Below, one piece after another: positions 1 through 7,716 of a DNA stretch of 16,922 nucleotides. Location of the stretch: assembly GCA_023415305.1 (NCBI GenBank), contig JAEZKZ010000044.1:1-16922 (forward strand). The letters run 5' to 3'. Numbering within the stretch: position 1 is the first letter of the stretch; each line of letters begins with the position of its first letter. Source of the DNA: Bacillota bacterium (lineage in GTDB: Bacteria; Bacillota; Clostridia; Acetivibrionales; DSM-1351). A program made the position numbers and the translations under genes. The notes under the pieces are model-generated. The model was not told the origin of the DNA. It searched no databases and worked only from the letters and a program-made list of their open reading frames with translations.

Positions 1-166
1 TTGAACGAAGACACCTTGTGCATATGTTAATTGATTTTGGTGTGCCATTATCAATTATCTTTATTTTTCTTACATTAGGTTTCCATGTACGGCTAGTAGC
101 ATTCAACGCATGGCTTCTATTGTTACCAAAAACAGTTGCTTTACTGCATACTTCACACTTTGCCAT
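1..166 (-). CDS. rpmB: 50S ribosomal protein L28, 3' end cut by the window edge
   Basis: L28 is a structural protein of the large ribosomal subunit. Reading leftward from ATG at 166, the visible 55 residues begin MAKCEVCSKATVFGN and include the family signature around SRTWKPNVRK and the CTRCLRS segment near the cut. Two CxxC pairs (CEVC at residues 4-7 and CTRC near residue 50) mark the zinc-binding C+ form. L28 is usually about 60-65 residues, so only a few C-terminal residues should be missing. The start is fixed by a strong SD (AGGAGGTG on the minus strand, 173-180). Identification is secure from sequence; the zinc-bound state follows from family knowledge. Confidence 0.96.
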   Translation of the reverse strand, partial: MAKCEVCSKATVFGNNRSHALNATSRTWKPNVRKIKIIDNGTPKSINICTRCLRS

Positions 167-231
167 ATATAACACCTCCTTTAATTATTGGAGAATTTTT
201 CTTCTCATAAATCGGCATCAAAGCAATAATT

Positions 232-260
232 ATTTTAACACAACAATACCCAATAAACAA
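232..260 (-). promoter_or_regulatory. Putative sigma-A promoter of rpmB
   Basis: On the minus strand there is a -35 box TTGTTT (260-255), a 17-bp spacer and a -10 box TAAAAT (237-232) preceded by TG in the extended -10 position. Transcription would begin near 225, giving a leader of about 60 nt with a small GAGAA/TTCTC hairpin (191-206). Spacing is ideal, but the evidence is sequence pattern only. Confidence 0.5.
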
Positions 261-280
261 GCTTTTTTAATATAAAAAGT

Positions 281-333
281 CGTAAAAATATTGATAGTAT
301 TATTGATTATATAATACTATCAATATTTTTACG
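281..333. repeat. Perfect 23-bp inverted repeat between divergent rpmB and the chemoreceptor gene
   Basis: The arms 281-303 and 311-333 are perfectly complementary with a 7-nt loop (TGATTAT, 304-310). The left arm begins CGTAAAAATATTGATAGTAT. Only 4 of 23 pairs are G-C, there is no U-tract, and no gene ends here on either strand, so it does not look like a terminator. It sits 21 bp upstream of the rpmB -35 box, between two divergent transcription units. It could be an operator, a cruciform-forming element or the remnant of a mobile palindrome. Confidence 0.85.
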
Positions 334-471
334 TCAAAGTTAATATCATTATTTAAATTCCTAAAAAACTTATGAAAATAATCGAAAAAAGGAAAAAAAT
401 AATAAAAAATACTGTTTATAACTCCTAATCATACCGATATTATTTGTAATATAATACGGGAGAGTGAATCT

Positions 472-2466
472 ATGAAATTATCGTTTAAAATTGCAATTTA
501 TGTTGGTACTCTAATACTTTTAATAGCATTGGGCTTGGGTACAGTGACGTCAATATTCAGCAGCGAAGCACTATATCAAAGACTTGAAGCAAACTTAATG
601 CAGTTGGGTAATGAAGATTCAAAGTATATTGATTTCAGAATTTCCTCAAAAATCCAGATACTGCAGGAAGTTGCCAATAAGGAAGAAGTATCCGGCATGG
701 AATGGGGAAAGCAGAAAGATGCCCTGGCAGATGCCGCCAAAAGACTTGAATATCTTGATATTGCAGTTGTACTACCCTCAGGGGATGCCAGTTATGTTGT
801 CAGCGGCGACAAAGCCAATCTCGGAGACAGAGATTATATTGAAAAAGCCTTAAAGGGTGAGGGAACTGTTTCAGATGTCATAATAAGCAAGGTAACCGGT
901 GAAGCAGTATTAATGTACGCTGTACCAATTTTCAGGGATGGAAAGGTAGTAGGTGCACTTGTAGGTCGGACAGACGGTAACTCTCTTAATAACTTTACAA
1001 ATGAAATTAAATATGGTGAGCACGATCAAGCTTTTATTATAGGAAAAAACACAACCTTTTACTCGTATCCGGAAAAGGATTATGTTCTAAAGCAGATAAA
1101 TATATACAAAGAGGCCGAAAAGGATAAGAACTATTCCGAGTTGGCTGAGAAATTGAAAAAGGTAAATCTTGATAAACAGTCGCAATTAGACTATTCATTT
1201 AATAATAAGAAATACATCGCTGCATTAACTCCAATAAAGTCAACAGGCTGGATACTGTTTACTACCGTCGAAAAGAAGGAAGTAACCGACTCTGTAATGT
1301 CGCTTGTTTTAGCAATCAGTATTGCAAGTCTTGTATTTGTAGTAATCGGAATAATCTCATCTTCACTGTTAAGTATATCAATTAGCCGTCCTATTGTATC
1401 TGTAGCAAAGAAACTGAATGAACTGGCTAACTATGATTTTACAGGTAAAAATGATACCCTTACAAAATATTCCGGAAGAAAAGATGAAATTGGACTGATT
1501 AACAGGGGCTTGCTAACAATGCAGGAGCATCTTCTTAATCTCATAAAGGGAGTTTCCGATGTCTCCAACCGTGTTGCAGAGTCCTCCGGGGAAGTGCGAA
1601 CAGCTACGCAACAAATTGTTGCTATGTCAGACCAGACTACAGTTAGTATTAATGAGATTGCAAAGGGTGCATACGAGCAGGCAAAGGATACCGAGCAGGG
1701 CTCAAGTTATATGTACAATTTAAGCGAAATAATGGTAAATGATAGTAAAAATAGACAACTTTTGAATGGTACTGCGGTACATGTCGATAAAATCAAGGAG
1801 GAAGGCTCCAAAACCGTCGAGCTTCTTCTGGAGAAAACAAAGATTACAAATGCTGCAACGGGTGAAATTCAAAAAGTTATAACCGAAACACAGGAAAGCT
1901 CACAGAAGATTCAGATTGCCAGCCAAATGATTGAGAAGATAACACAGCAAACTAATCTCCTTGCGTTGAATGCTTCAATTGAGGCAGCCAGAGCCGGAGA
2001 AGCCGGAAAAGGTTTTGCAGTAGTTGCTGAAGAAATTGGTAAACTTGCCGAACAGTCCAGCAGCTTTACTCAGCAAATAAACAACGTTATTAAAGAACTC
2101 GCCCAAAAGATAGAGTTTACAGTGGATACAATAGATGAAGTAAATAAAACTATATTAAACCAGACAGAAATTGTTGGCGAAACCAAAGATAAATTTGATG
2201 GAATAGCTGATGCACTTGGTAAAATGAAATCAGTTATAGAAACGTTAAATAGTTCCGGTGAAGAGATGGAAAGCAAGAAGAATGAAATGATCCATATTTT
2301 GGGTAACCTATCAGCAATATCAGAAGAAAATGCTGCAGCAACCGAAGAAACCTTAGCAACATTTGAATCGCAGAATACAAGTATATCAAGGATTGCTGAT
2401 GTTAGCAGGGAATTGGACTTACTCGCTCAGAATATAAAAGGGAACTTAAGTAGGTTTAAGTATTAA
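472..2466 (+). CDS. Methyl-accepting chemotaxis protein with dCache-type periplasmic sensor
   Basis: This is a transmembrane chemoreceptor that would signal through CheW/CheA to the flagellar motor. The 664 residues show TM1 (about 8-29), an extracellular double-Cache-like sensor (about 32-275; for example GDRDYIEKALKGEGTVSDV followed by a second lobe), TM2 (about 281-305), a HAMP region just after it, and a long coiled-coil signalling domain. The signalling hairpin tip is unmistakable: TQQTNLLALNASIEAARAGE at residues 491-510, followed by AGKGFAVVAEEI. The protein ends NLSRFKY, with no CheR-tethering pentapeptide. The ATG has an SD (GGGAGAG, 459-465). It appears monocistronic, closed by the terminator at 2524-2566. 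The ligand is unknown; Cache domains often bind amino acids or organic acids, but nothing here identifies one. Confidence 0.95.
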   Translation: MKLSFKIAIYVGTLILLIALGLGTVTSIFSSEALYQRLEANLMQLGNEDSKYIDFRISSKIQILQEVANKEEVSGMEWGKQKDALADAAKRLEYLDIAVVLPSGDASYVVSGDKANLGDRDYIEKALKGEGTVSDVIISKVTGEAVLMYAVPIFRDGKVVGALVGRTDGNSLNNFTNEIKYGEHDQAFIIGKNTTFYSYPEKDYVLKQINIYKEAEKDKNYSELAEKLKKVNLDKQSQLDYSFNNKKYIAALTPIKSTGWILFTTVEKKEVTDSVMSLVLAISIASLVFVVIGIISSSLLSISISRPIVSVAKKLNELANYDFTGKNDTLTKYSGRKDEIGLINRGLLTMQEHLLNLIKGVSDVSNRVAESSGEVRTATQQIVAMSDQTTVSINEIAKGAYEQAKDTEQGSSYMYNLSEIMVNDSKNRQLLNGTAVHVDKIKEEGSKTVELLLEKTKITNAATGEIQKVITETQESSQKIQIASQMIEKITQQTNLLALNASIEAARAGEAGKGFAVVAEEIGKLAEQSSSFTQQINNVIKELAQKIEFTVDTIDEVNKTILNQTEIVGETKDKFDGIADALGKMKSVIETLNSSGEEMESKKNEMIHILGNLSAISEENAAATEETLATFESQNTSISRIADVSRELDLLAQNIKGNLSRFKY

Positions 2467-2523
2467 ATGAAAAGTATATAATTCAATTAAAATGTTCATC
2501 TACTGAAAAATAAAATCGCTTGG

Positions 2524-2566
2524 AAAACAGGACCTTGCCTGAACCTTGGGCAGTGTCCTGTTTTTT
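2524..2566 (+). terminator. Rho-independent terminator of the chemoreceptor gene
   Basis: Arms AAAACAGGAC (2524-2533) and GTCCTGTTTT (2555-2564) enclose an inner TGCC/GGCA stem (2536-2539 / 2549-2552), and the T-run continues to 2566. It lies 58 bp after the stop codon of the chemoreceptor gene. Confidence 0.88.
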
Positions 2567-2606
2567 ATAGGTTACTGTCATACAGCTCAAACAAATAAAT
2601 GGCGTT

Positions 2607-2634
2607 TTGTTCTTTATTACTTTTATGATAGAAT
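2607..2634 (+). promoter_or_regulatory. Putative sigma-A promoter for recG-rsmD-coaD
   Basis: There is a -35-like TTGTTC at 2607-2612, a 16-bp spacer and a -10 TAGAAT at 2629-2634, with TG at 2626-2627 in the extended -10 position. It lies between the upstream terminator and recG, which is where an operon promoter is expected. Pattern evidence only. Confidence 0.45.
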
Positions 2635-2708
2635 TATATCGCATAGGTTCAGAGGGGACTTATACGTTCTTATAGATTTTTAATAGTAGGAATTTTGGAG
2701 GGTTTTGC

Positions 2709-4778
2709 TTGAAACTTATTGCATTAGAGGAACTAAAAAATAAATCAATAAGATACCTAAAAGGTGTTGGTCAATCAAGAATGTTGCTTTTTGAGAAGCT
2801 CGGCATTAATTCTGTATATGACCTATTGACTTATTATCCCAAGGACTATGAGGATAGAAGCAGAATAAAAAACATAGCTGATTTAGACAATGGAGAAATC
2901 TGCTCCTTTGAAGGTACAATAGTTTCAAATGTAAGTGAGGCCAGACCAAGAAGAGGGATGGTTATCTCAAAGGTATCCATTCAGGATAGTACCGGGAAAA
3001 TTACTGCTGTCTGGTTTAATCAGCAGTATGTTAAAAACTCTCTGACTCTGGGCAATAACTATATTTTTTACGGGAAAATTGACAAAAAGCTGAATAAACC
3101 GCAGATTGTTAATCCGGTATTTGAATTAAGCAGCAATGATCTGAAGAAAAGCTTAAAAATATTTCCTATATATTCAGCCACCAAGAATTTAGGACAGAAT
3201 GTCATAAGAGTTATAATGCAGGAGGCCGTTAAAATATTGGACGATACTCAGCTTGAGGACAGGTTGCCCGAAGATATACGGAAAATACATGACCTTTCAG
3301 GACTTGTGGATTCTATAAAGCAGATTCATTTTCCCGAATCATTTGATCAAAAAGAAAGGGCAAGATACAGGCTGGTTTTTGAAGAACTTTTTATGCTTCA
3401 GCTGGGTCTGCTAAATTATAAAACCTTGGCAACACATACAGGAAAGGGTATTTCCTTTCACAGGCCACCTGAAATGGAGGCTTTCCTGAGTACTCTGCCT
3501 TTTGCATTGACAGATGCTCAAAAGAAAGTCCTGAAGGAAGTCGAGCAGGATATGGAAAGTGAGAATGTCATGAACAGACTGGTTCAGGGAGATGTGGGGT
3601 CAGGTAAGACTATTATTGCAGTACTTGCACTGTTCAAGGCTGTGAAATGCGGCTACCAGGGTGCATTAATGGTACCCACCGAAATATTGGCTGAACAGCA
3701 CTACAAGTCCATAAAGCCGCTATTTGATAAGTATGAGATTTCGGTAAAACTTTTGTCCAGTAGTCAGCCAAAGAAACAAAAGCAAGCAGTATTTGAAGGA
3801 TTAAGGGACGGAAGTATACGAGTTGTAATCGGAACGCATGCATTGATTGAGGACACTGTTGAGTTTCAGAAGCTTGGACTGGTGGTAACGGATGAGCAGC
3901 ATAGGTTTGGTGTCCGCCAAAGAACCATTCTTGCCGAGAAGGGAAGTAATCCTGATGTGCTTGTAATGACTGCTACACCAATACCGCGAACATTGGCTCT
4001 GATACTATATGGGGATCTGGATATCTCAATAATTGATCAGTTGCCCCCGGGAAGAAAGCCGATAAAAACCTATTCTGTAACTGAGACCATGCGTGATAGG
4101 ATAAATAATTTTATTCGTGAGAAGGTACTTGAGGGCAGGCAGGTATATATTGTATGTCCGCTTGTGGAAGAATCGGAGGAAATAGAAGCCAAATCTGCAG
4201 TTGTTACGGCAGAGGAAATAAGCAATCGTGTTTTTAAGGATTTAAAAGTGGGCATTATACATGGTAAGATGAAAGCTGCCGAAAAAGAGACCATCATGAA
4301 GAGCTTTGTTTCGGGAGAGATTAGCATTTTAGTATCAACTACAATTATTGAGGTAGGGGTAAATGTGCCAAATGCTACACTTATGGTAATAGAAAATGCC
4401 GAAAGATTTGGACTGGCTCAGCTGCACCAGCTTAGAGGAAGAGTGGGAAGAGGAGCAGAGCAATCCTATTGTGTCCTTTTTAATCAGTCCAAATCTCAGG
4501 TATCAAGGGAACGCATGAAGATAATGTCCACGTCTAATGACGGCTTTGTTATTTCCGAGAAAGACCTGGAAATCAGAGGACCCGGTGATTTCTTCGGGAC
4601 AAAGCAACATGGACTTCCAGAGTTGAAAATAGCAAATCTGTATAAAGATATAGAGGTTTTGAAGCTTGCTCAGGAAAGTGCCAAAGACCTTTTGAATAAA
4701 GATCCCGGATTTGAGAGAAATACAAGAATAAAACAGTATTTGTCAGATTATTTTGGAGATAAAGTAACACTATCATAA
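2709..4778 (+). CDS. recG: ATP-dependent DNA helicase RecG
   Basis: RecG is a monomeric helicase that regresses stalled replication forks and branch-migrates Holliday junctions. The 689-residue protein has the family's usual length and order: an N-terminal helical part and OB-fold wedge domain (about 60-160), then two helicase lobes. Walker A is GDVGSGKT (294-301), motif II is DEQH (395-398) followed by RFGVRQR, motif III is TATPIPRTLAL, and motif VI is QLRGRVGRG. The start is TTG at 2709, with GGAGGG at 2697-2702; no better in-frame start fits both the SD and the family N-terminus. It is followed 14 nt later by rsmD, so the two are probably co-transcribed. Identity is secure. Confidence 0.97.
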   Translation: MKLIALEELKNKSIRYLKGVGQSRMLLFEKLGINSVYDLLTYYPKDYEDRSRIKNIADLDNGEICSFEGTIVSNVSEARPRRGMVISKVSIQDSTGKITAVWFNQQYVKNSLTLGNNYIFYGKIDKKLNKPQIVNPVFELSSNDLKKSLKIFPIYSATKNLGQNVIRVIMQEAVKILDDTQLEDRLPEDIRKIHDLSGLVDSIKQIHFPESFDQKERARYRLVFEELFMLQLGLLNYKTLATHTGKGISFHRPPEMEAFLSTLPFALTDAQKKVLKEVEQDMESENVMNRLVQGDVGSGKTIIAVLALFKAVKCGYQGALMVPTEILAEQHYKSIKPLFDKYEISVKLLSSSQPKKQKQAVFEGLRDGSIRVVIGTHALIEDTVEFQKLGLVVTDEQHRFGVRQRTILAEKGSNPDVLVMTATPIPRTLALILYGDLDISIIDQLPPGRKPIKTYSVTETMRDRINNFIREKVLEGRQVYIVCPLVEESEEIEAKSAVVTAEEISNRVFKDLKVGIIHGKMKAAEKETIMKSFVSGEISILVSTTIIEVGVNVPNATLMVIENAERFGLAQLHQLRGRVGRGAEQSYCVLFNQSKSQVSRERMKIMSTSNDGFVISEKDLEIRGPGDFFGTKQHGLPELKIANLYKDIEVLKLAQESAKDLLNKDPGFERNTRIKQYLSDYFGDKVTLS

Positions 4779-4792
4779 AGGGGGAAAATACT

Positions 4793-5350
4793 ATTTTAAG
4801 AGTTGTTTCTGGGAGTGCGAAGGGTATAAAGCTGCATACACTCGAAGGATTAGGTACCAGGCCTACTACAGATAGGGTTAAGGAAAACCTATTTAATATA
4901 TTGGCACCTTATATAGGGGAATCAAAAGTACTTGACCTTTTTGCTGGTTCCGGAAGTTTAGGAATTGAAGCCTTAAGCAGAGGTGCACAATGTGCTGTAT
5001 TTTCAGACCGGAACGAACAATGTATCGAAATAATAAAAAATAACCTTATGCACACCAAATTAACCGAAAAAGCACAGTTATTTTTGGGTGAAGCCGAATT
5101 AATATTAAAAAAACTCTCCCAACATGGTGAAAAGTTTGATATAATTTTTCTAGACCCACCATATAAAATGGGTATTATACCTCAAATTCTGCTATATTTA
5201 GAAGAAAACAATGTACTTGAGGACAAATTTATTATTGTCGCAGAATCTGATGTGGAAGATGAGCTACCGGAGAGAGTTGGGTGTATGGTTGTTTCAAAGC
5301 GGCAGGTTTACGGAAAAACAAAACTGACATTTTATAAAAGAATTCTATAA
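4793..5350 (+). CDS. rsmD: 16S rRNA (guanine966-N2)-methyltransferase RsmD, apparent ATT start
   Basis: RsmD uses S-adenosylmethionine to methylate G966 of 16S rRNA. Taking ATT at 4793 as start gives 185 residues, the normal family length, beginning (M)LRVVSGSAKGIKL and including the conserved TRPTTDRVKE segment near residue 25. The SAM-binding loop LDLFAGSGSLG is at 47-57 and the catalytic DPPY at 121-124. No ATG, GTG or TTG lies in frame between the upstream stop (4760-4762) and TTG 4901, and starting at 4901 would remove 36 conserved residues. The SD AAGGGGG (4779-4784) is 8 nt from the ATT. It sits between recG and coaD. Function is secure; the ATT start is inferred, and a sequence error near 4793 is the alternative. 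Confidence 0.92.
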   Translation: MLRVVSGSAKGIKLHTLEGLGTRPTTDRVKENLFNILAPYIGESKVLDLFAGSGSLGIEALSRGAQCAVFSDRNEQCIEIIKNNLMHTKLTEKAQLFLGEAELILKKLSQHGEKFDIIFLDPPYKMGIIPQILLYLEENNVLEDKFIIVAESDVEDELPERVGCMVVSKRQVYGKTKLTFYKRIL

Positions 5351-5364
5351 GAGGATGAGACATT

Positions 5365-5844
5365 TTGAAAACATTTATATATCCTGGAAGTTTTGACCCT
5401 GTTACAAATGGTCACTTGGACATTATTGAACGAGCATCAAAGATTTGTGATAAATTAATAGTCGCTGTGTTGATAAGCCACAGCAAACAACCACTTTTTT
5501 CAATGGACGAGCGTGTAGATCTCTTAAAAAGAGCGGTAAGCCATTGTGCAAATGTTGAAATTGATTGTTTTTCAGGGCTTTTGGTGGACTATGTTGCTCA
5601 GAAACATGCAAAAGTTATTATTAAGGGACTAAGGGCTGTTTCGGATTTTGAATATGAACTTCAGATGGCTTTATTAAATCAAAAGATGGCCCCTGATATT
5701 GAAACACTTTTTATGATGTCCAACATAAATTATTCGTTTTTAAGTTCCAGCATGGTTAAGGAATTGGCCAGGTATGGAGGGAATATTAAGGGACTTGTTC
5801 CTGAATGTATAGAAGAAGATGTTATAAGCAAATTTAATAAGTAA
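5365..5844 (+). CDS. coaD: Phosphopantetheine adenylyltransferase (PPAT)
   Basis: CoaD transfers AMP from ATP to 4'-phosphopantetheine, the penultimate step of coenzyme A synthesis in the cytoplasm. The 159-residue length is typical. The N-terminus IYPGSFDPVTNGHLDII carries the nucleotidyltransferase (T/H)xGH motif as TNGH (residues 14-17), and the C-terminal nucleotide-binding segment is present as SFLSSSMVKELA. RAVSDFEYELQ is also a family hallmark. The start is TTG at 5365 with SD AGAGGAT (5350-5356), 14 nt after the rsmD stop. The rsmD-coaD pair is a widely conserved arrangement in Firmicutes. Confidence 0.97.
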   Translation: MKTFIYPGSFDPVTNGHLDIIERASKICDKLIVAVLISHSKQPLFSMDERVDLLKRAVSHCANVEIDCFSGLLVDYVAQKHAKVIIKGLRAVSDFEYELQMALLNQKMAPDIETLFMMSNINYSFLSSSMVKELARYGGNIKGLVPECIEEDVISKFNK

Positions 5845-5860
5845 GGACTTTTACAGAGAT

Positions 5861-5869
5861 TGGTATAAT
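5861..5869 (+). promoter_or_regulatory. Extended -10 promoter element before the coiled-coil gene
   Basis: TGGTATAAT (5861-5869) matches an extended -10 box exactly. No good -35 box is seen 17 bp upstream, which is tolerable for extended -10 promoters. It lies 17 bp after the coaD stop and could give the next gene its own start near 5876. Confidence 0.45.
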
Positions 5870-5880
5870 TTAATTTTATG

Positions 5881-5893
5881 GCCGCCAGGCGGC
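5881..5893 (+). repeat. GC-rich mini-palindrome in the leader of the coiled-coil gene
   Basis: GCCGCC A GGCGGC is a perfect palindrome around a single A, in DNA otherwise very AT-rich. It lies just after the likely transcription start and 32 nt before the ATG. It resembles other short GC palindromes near starts in this window (7645-7659, 11636-11646, 11756-11772). A role in RNA structure near the start is inferred. Confidence 0.6.
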
Positions 5894-5925
5894 TCAAAAG
5901 CTATAATATGGCTTGGGAGGTTAAT

Positions 5926-6363
5926 ATGGAAATACTCACCATACTGGAAACTTTGGAAGAACTGGTTGAAAGAAGTGCCAGTGTACCTTTTTCAGGCAAG
6001 TGCCTAATTGACAGGGAAGAGGTTCTTGAAATAATTAAAGAAATGAGGCTTAAGCTGCCAGATGATATAAAGCAGGCAAAATGGATCAAGGAGGAACGTC
6101 AGAGAATTTTACTTGAAGCCCAGAAAGAAGCCAATAACATATTAAAGGATGCTGAAAACAAGATAGCATCGCTGGTAGATGAGCATGAGATTACTAAAAA
6201 GGCCTATGAACAGGCTAATGACATAATTGCCGGTGCTCAGAAAAATGCCAGGGAAATCCGTTTGGGTGCCAGAGAGTATGCTGATAGTGTACTTAATAAG
6301 GTTGAAGAAATCCTTACCGATGCAACTGAGGTAATTAAAACCAACAGATCCGAATTAAAGTAA
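5926..6363 (+). CDS. Small coiled-coil protein of the coaD-ylbJ region, function unknown
   Basis: The 145-residue product is charged and almost wholly helical, with no transmembrane segment. The central part (about 50-135) has repeated Ala/Glu/Lys heptads (ILLEAQKEANNILKDAENK, IIAGAQKNAREIRLGAREY) like the stalk subunits of V/A- or F-type ATP synthases. Such proteins are often labelled ATPase subunit H-like on coiled-coil similarity alone, and no other ATPase subunits are present here. I chose ATG 5926 because GGGAGG (5915-5920) sits 5 nt before it; the longer frame from 5878 would begin inside the GC palindrome region. The 3' end overlaps ylbJ by 9 bp, tail to tail. A gene of this type recurs after coaD in clostridia, to my recollection. 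Function is not assigned. Confidence 0.85.
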   Translation: MEILTILETLEELVERSASVPFSGKCLIDREEVLEIIKEMRLKLPDDIKQAKWIKEERQRILLEAQKEANNILKDAENKIASLVDEHEITKKAYEQANDIIAGAQKNAREIRLGAREYADSVLNKVEEILTDATEVIKTNRSELK

Positions 6364-7632
6364 CTCATTTTTTGAGAAAAGCCCTGTTATACATAAATAA
6401 GCAACAGATACCAGAATCATTATCAGGGCTGAAATACCTATGTATTGAATTGAGGTTTTAAGAATAAATCCCCATTCTATAGGAATACTTCCGGCATTAT
6501 TTGAAAAAACCGCGGATTCCTTTAGAAGTACATTGCTGAAAAGGGAATAACCGGCAAAGGTGTAGATACAGGAGAGAATACCTTGCAGGGCCTTACCCGT
6601 TAGGTACGGCTTTACCCTGATATCAGTGGAACTGACAATGCTCATTACCTGGGTATGTACTGAAAAACCAGCCCAACCGATTATCAGACTGGCACAGCAA
6701 AGTTTAATCACCTGTGATGCCGGAGATTGATTTATTAAGCTGGCTCCAGTGGTGATTTCAAATATTCCGCAACAAAAGCCTTGTATTATACCGGATCCAA
6801 GTCCTGCAGCTCCAGTAAAAGCGGCAATCAAACTGCTTATATATCCGATTAAGCCGCTGGTAAGCAAAATATTTATCAGTACTGAAAAGAATATAATAAA
6901 CCCGCCAATAGCTAATATGGTGTAGATGGAATTTTTTATACAGTCACCGAAAAGTGTCCATGGATTGATATCAGAATTTCTTAATTTTTTTAATTCTATT
7001 TTTATATTGCTTGAGATTTTAACCTTTGCTTTAGAGCTGAGGTTTGTTTGACTTTTTTTATAAAACCTGAATAATATGCCCACAGATATACAAGCGGCTA
7101 TGTGGCTTAAGTAAAGCAGGTAACCCAATTTTGGCTGATTAAACATTCCAACTGCTACAGCTCCCATAATAAATAACGGGCCAGAGTTATTAGTGAAAGT
7201 CAGAAGTCTTTCAGCTTCGATTCTGGTGATTAATTCCTGTTTTCTCAAGTCTGCAGTAATTGAAGCCCCTACCGGATAACCACTTATAATTCCCATAGCG
7301 AGAGCAAACGAGCCGCAACCCGGTACATTAAATATCGGACGCATTATTGGCTCCAGAATGATTCCGAATAAGCTGACTATCCCCGATTTACTTAACAGCT
7401 GTGATGCAACAAAGAATGGAAAAAGCGAGGGAAATACAATTTCAAACCAAAGTTTTATGCCCTTTGAGGCTGCACTTACAGCCGGTTTAGGATACATGAT
7501 TAATGCTGCAATAAATAGGATGGCCATTATAGGTAATAGAGTTTTCTTTACATATTCAAATAATACTTTTCTATGGCTCAGAAATATAGTTGAGACCACA
7601 AATATGAACGATGACAGTAAAAAAAGGTTCAA
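6355..7632 (-). CDS. ylbJ: Sporulation integral membrane protein YlbJ
   Basis: YlbJ is a polytopic membrane protein needed for spore formation in Bacillus, expressed in the mother cell under sigma-E; the transported substrate is not established. The roughly 425-residue protein has about eight to ten hydrophobic spans and the Gate-type fold features of this family: GIKLWFEIVFPSLFPFFVAS near residue 62, and GSGIIQGFCCGIFEITTGAS in the second half. The frame is open to a TTG at 7644, but TTG at 7632 has GGAGG (7641-7637) at 5-nt spacing and is the better start. Its neighbours coaD and the coiled-coil gene are the usual context. It implies an endospore former. The 3' end overlaps the convergent gene by 9 bp, with no terminator between them. 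Confidence 0.92.
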   Translation of the reverse strand: MNLFLLSSFIFVVSTIFLSHRKVLFEYVKKTLLPIMAILFIAALIMYPKPAVSAASKGIKLWFEIVFPSLFPFFVASQLLSKSGIVSLFGIILEPIMRPIFNVPGCGSFALAMGIISGYPVGASITADLRKQELITRIEAERLLTFTNNSGPLFIMGAVAVGMFNQPKLGYLLYLSHIAACISVGILFRFYKKSQTNLSSKAKVKISSNIKIELKKLRNSDINPWTLFGDCIKNSIYTILAIGGFIIFFSVLINILLTSGLIGYISSLIAAFTGAAGLGSGIIQGFCCGIFEITTGASLINQSPASQVIKLCCASLIIGWAGFSVHTQVMSIVSSTDIRVKPYLTGKALQGILSCIYTFAGYSLFSNVLLKESAVFSNNAGSIPIEWGFILKTSIQYIGISALIMILVSVAYLCITGLFSKNELL

Positions 7633-7644
7633 GCATGCCTCCAA

Positions 7645-7659
7645 GCCGTTGCTACGGCT
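7645..7659 (-). repeat. Short hairpin just upstream of the ylbJ ribosome binding site
   Basis: GCCGT and ACGGC (7645-7649, 7654-7658) flank a 4-nt loop, extendable by one A-T pair (7644/7659). In the ylbJ mRNA it ends about 3 nt before GGAGG, so it could influence ribosome access. Confidence 0.45.
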
Positions 7660-7689
7660 ATTCGAATTTACTCAGGAGTTGTCTAGTAA

Positions 7690-7716
7690 AATATATACTT
7701 TTATTATCAATAATAT
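7690..7716 (-). promoter_or_regulatory. Possible sigma-E-like promoter for ylbJ
   Basis: On the minus strand, ATATT (7716-7712), a 14-nt spacer and TATATATT (7697-7690) approximate the sporulation sigma-E pattern (ATA-type -35, CATACAnT-type -10). Expectation comes from the known sigma-E control of ylbJ in Bacillus. AT-rich DNA makes chance matches likely. Confidence 0.3.

Larger units (their letters stand above)
167..471. other. Divergent intergenic region (305 bp)
   Basis: This holds the rpmB SD and promoter on the left, the inverted repeat 281-333 in the middle, and A-rich DNA (355-411) before the chemoreceptor gene. No coding region of its own is credible. Two weak promoter candidates precede the chemoreceptor: TATAAT at 450-455, very close to the SD at 459-464, and ACCGATAT at 433-440. 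The latter resembles a flagellar sigma-D -10 box but has no TAAA at the right distance. I could not decide between them. Confidence 0.6.

Noticed and set aside
433..440. Flagellar sigma-D promoter for the chemoreceptor
   Set aside because: ACCGATAT fits the -10 in part, but no TAAA box lies about 15 bp upstream.
4901..5350. rsmD starting at TTG 4901
   Set aside because: It would delete 36 conserved residues, including TRPTTDRVKE, and has no SD.
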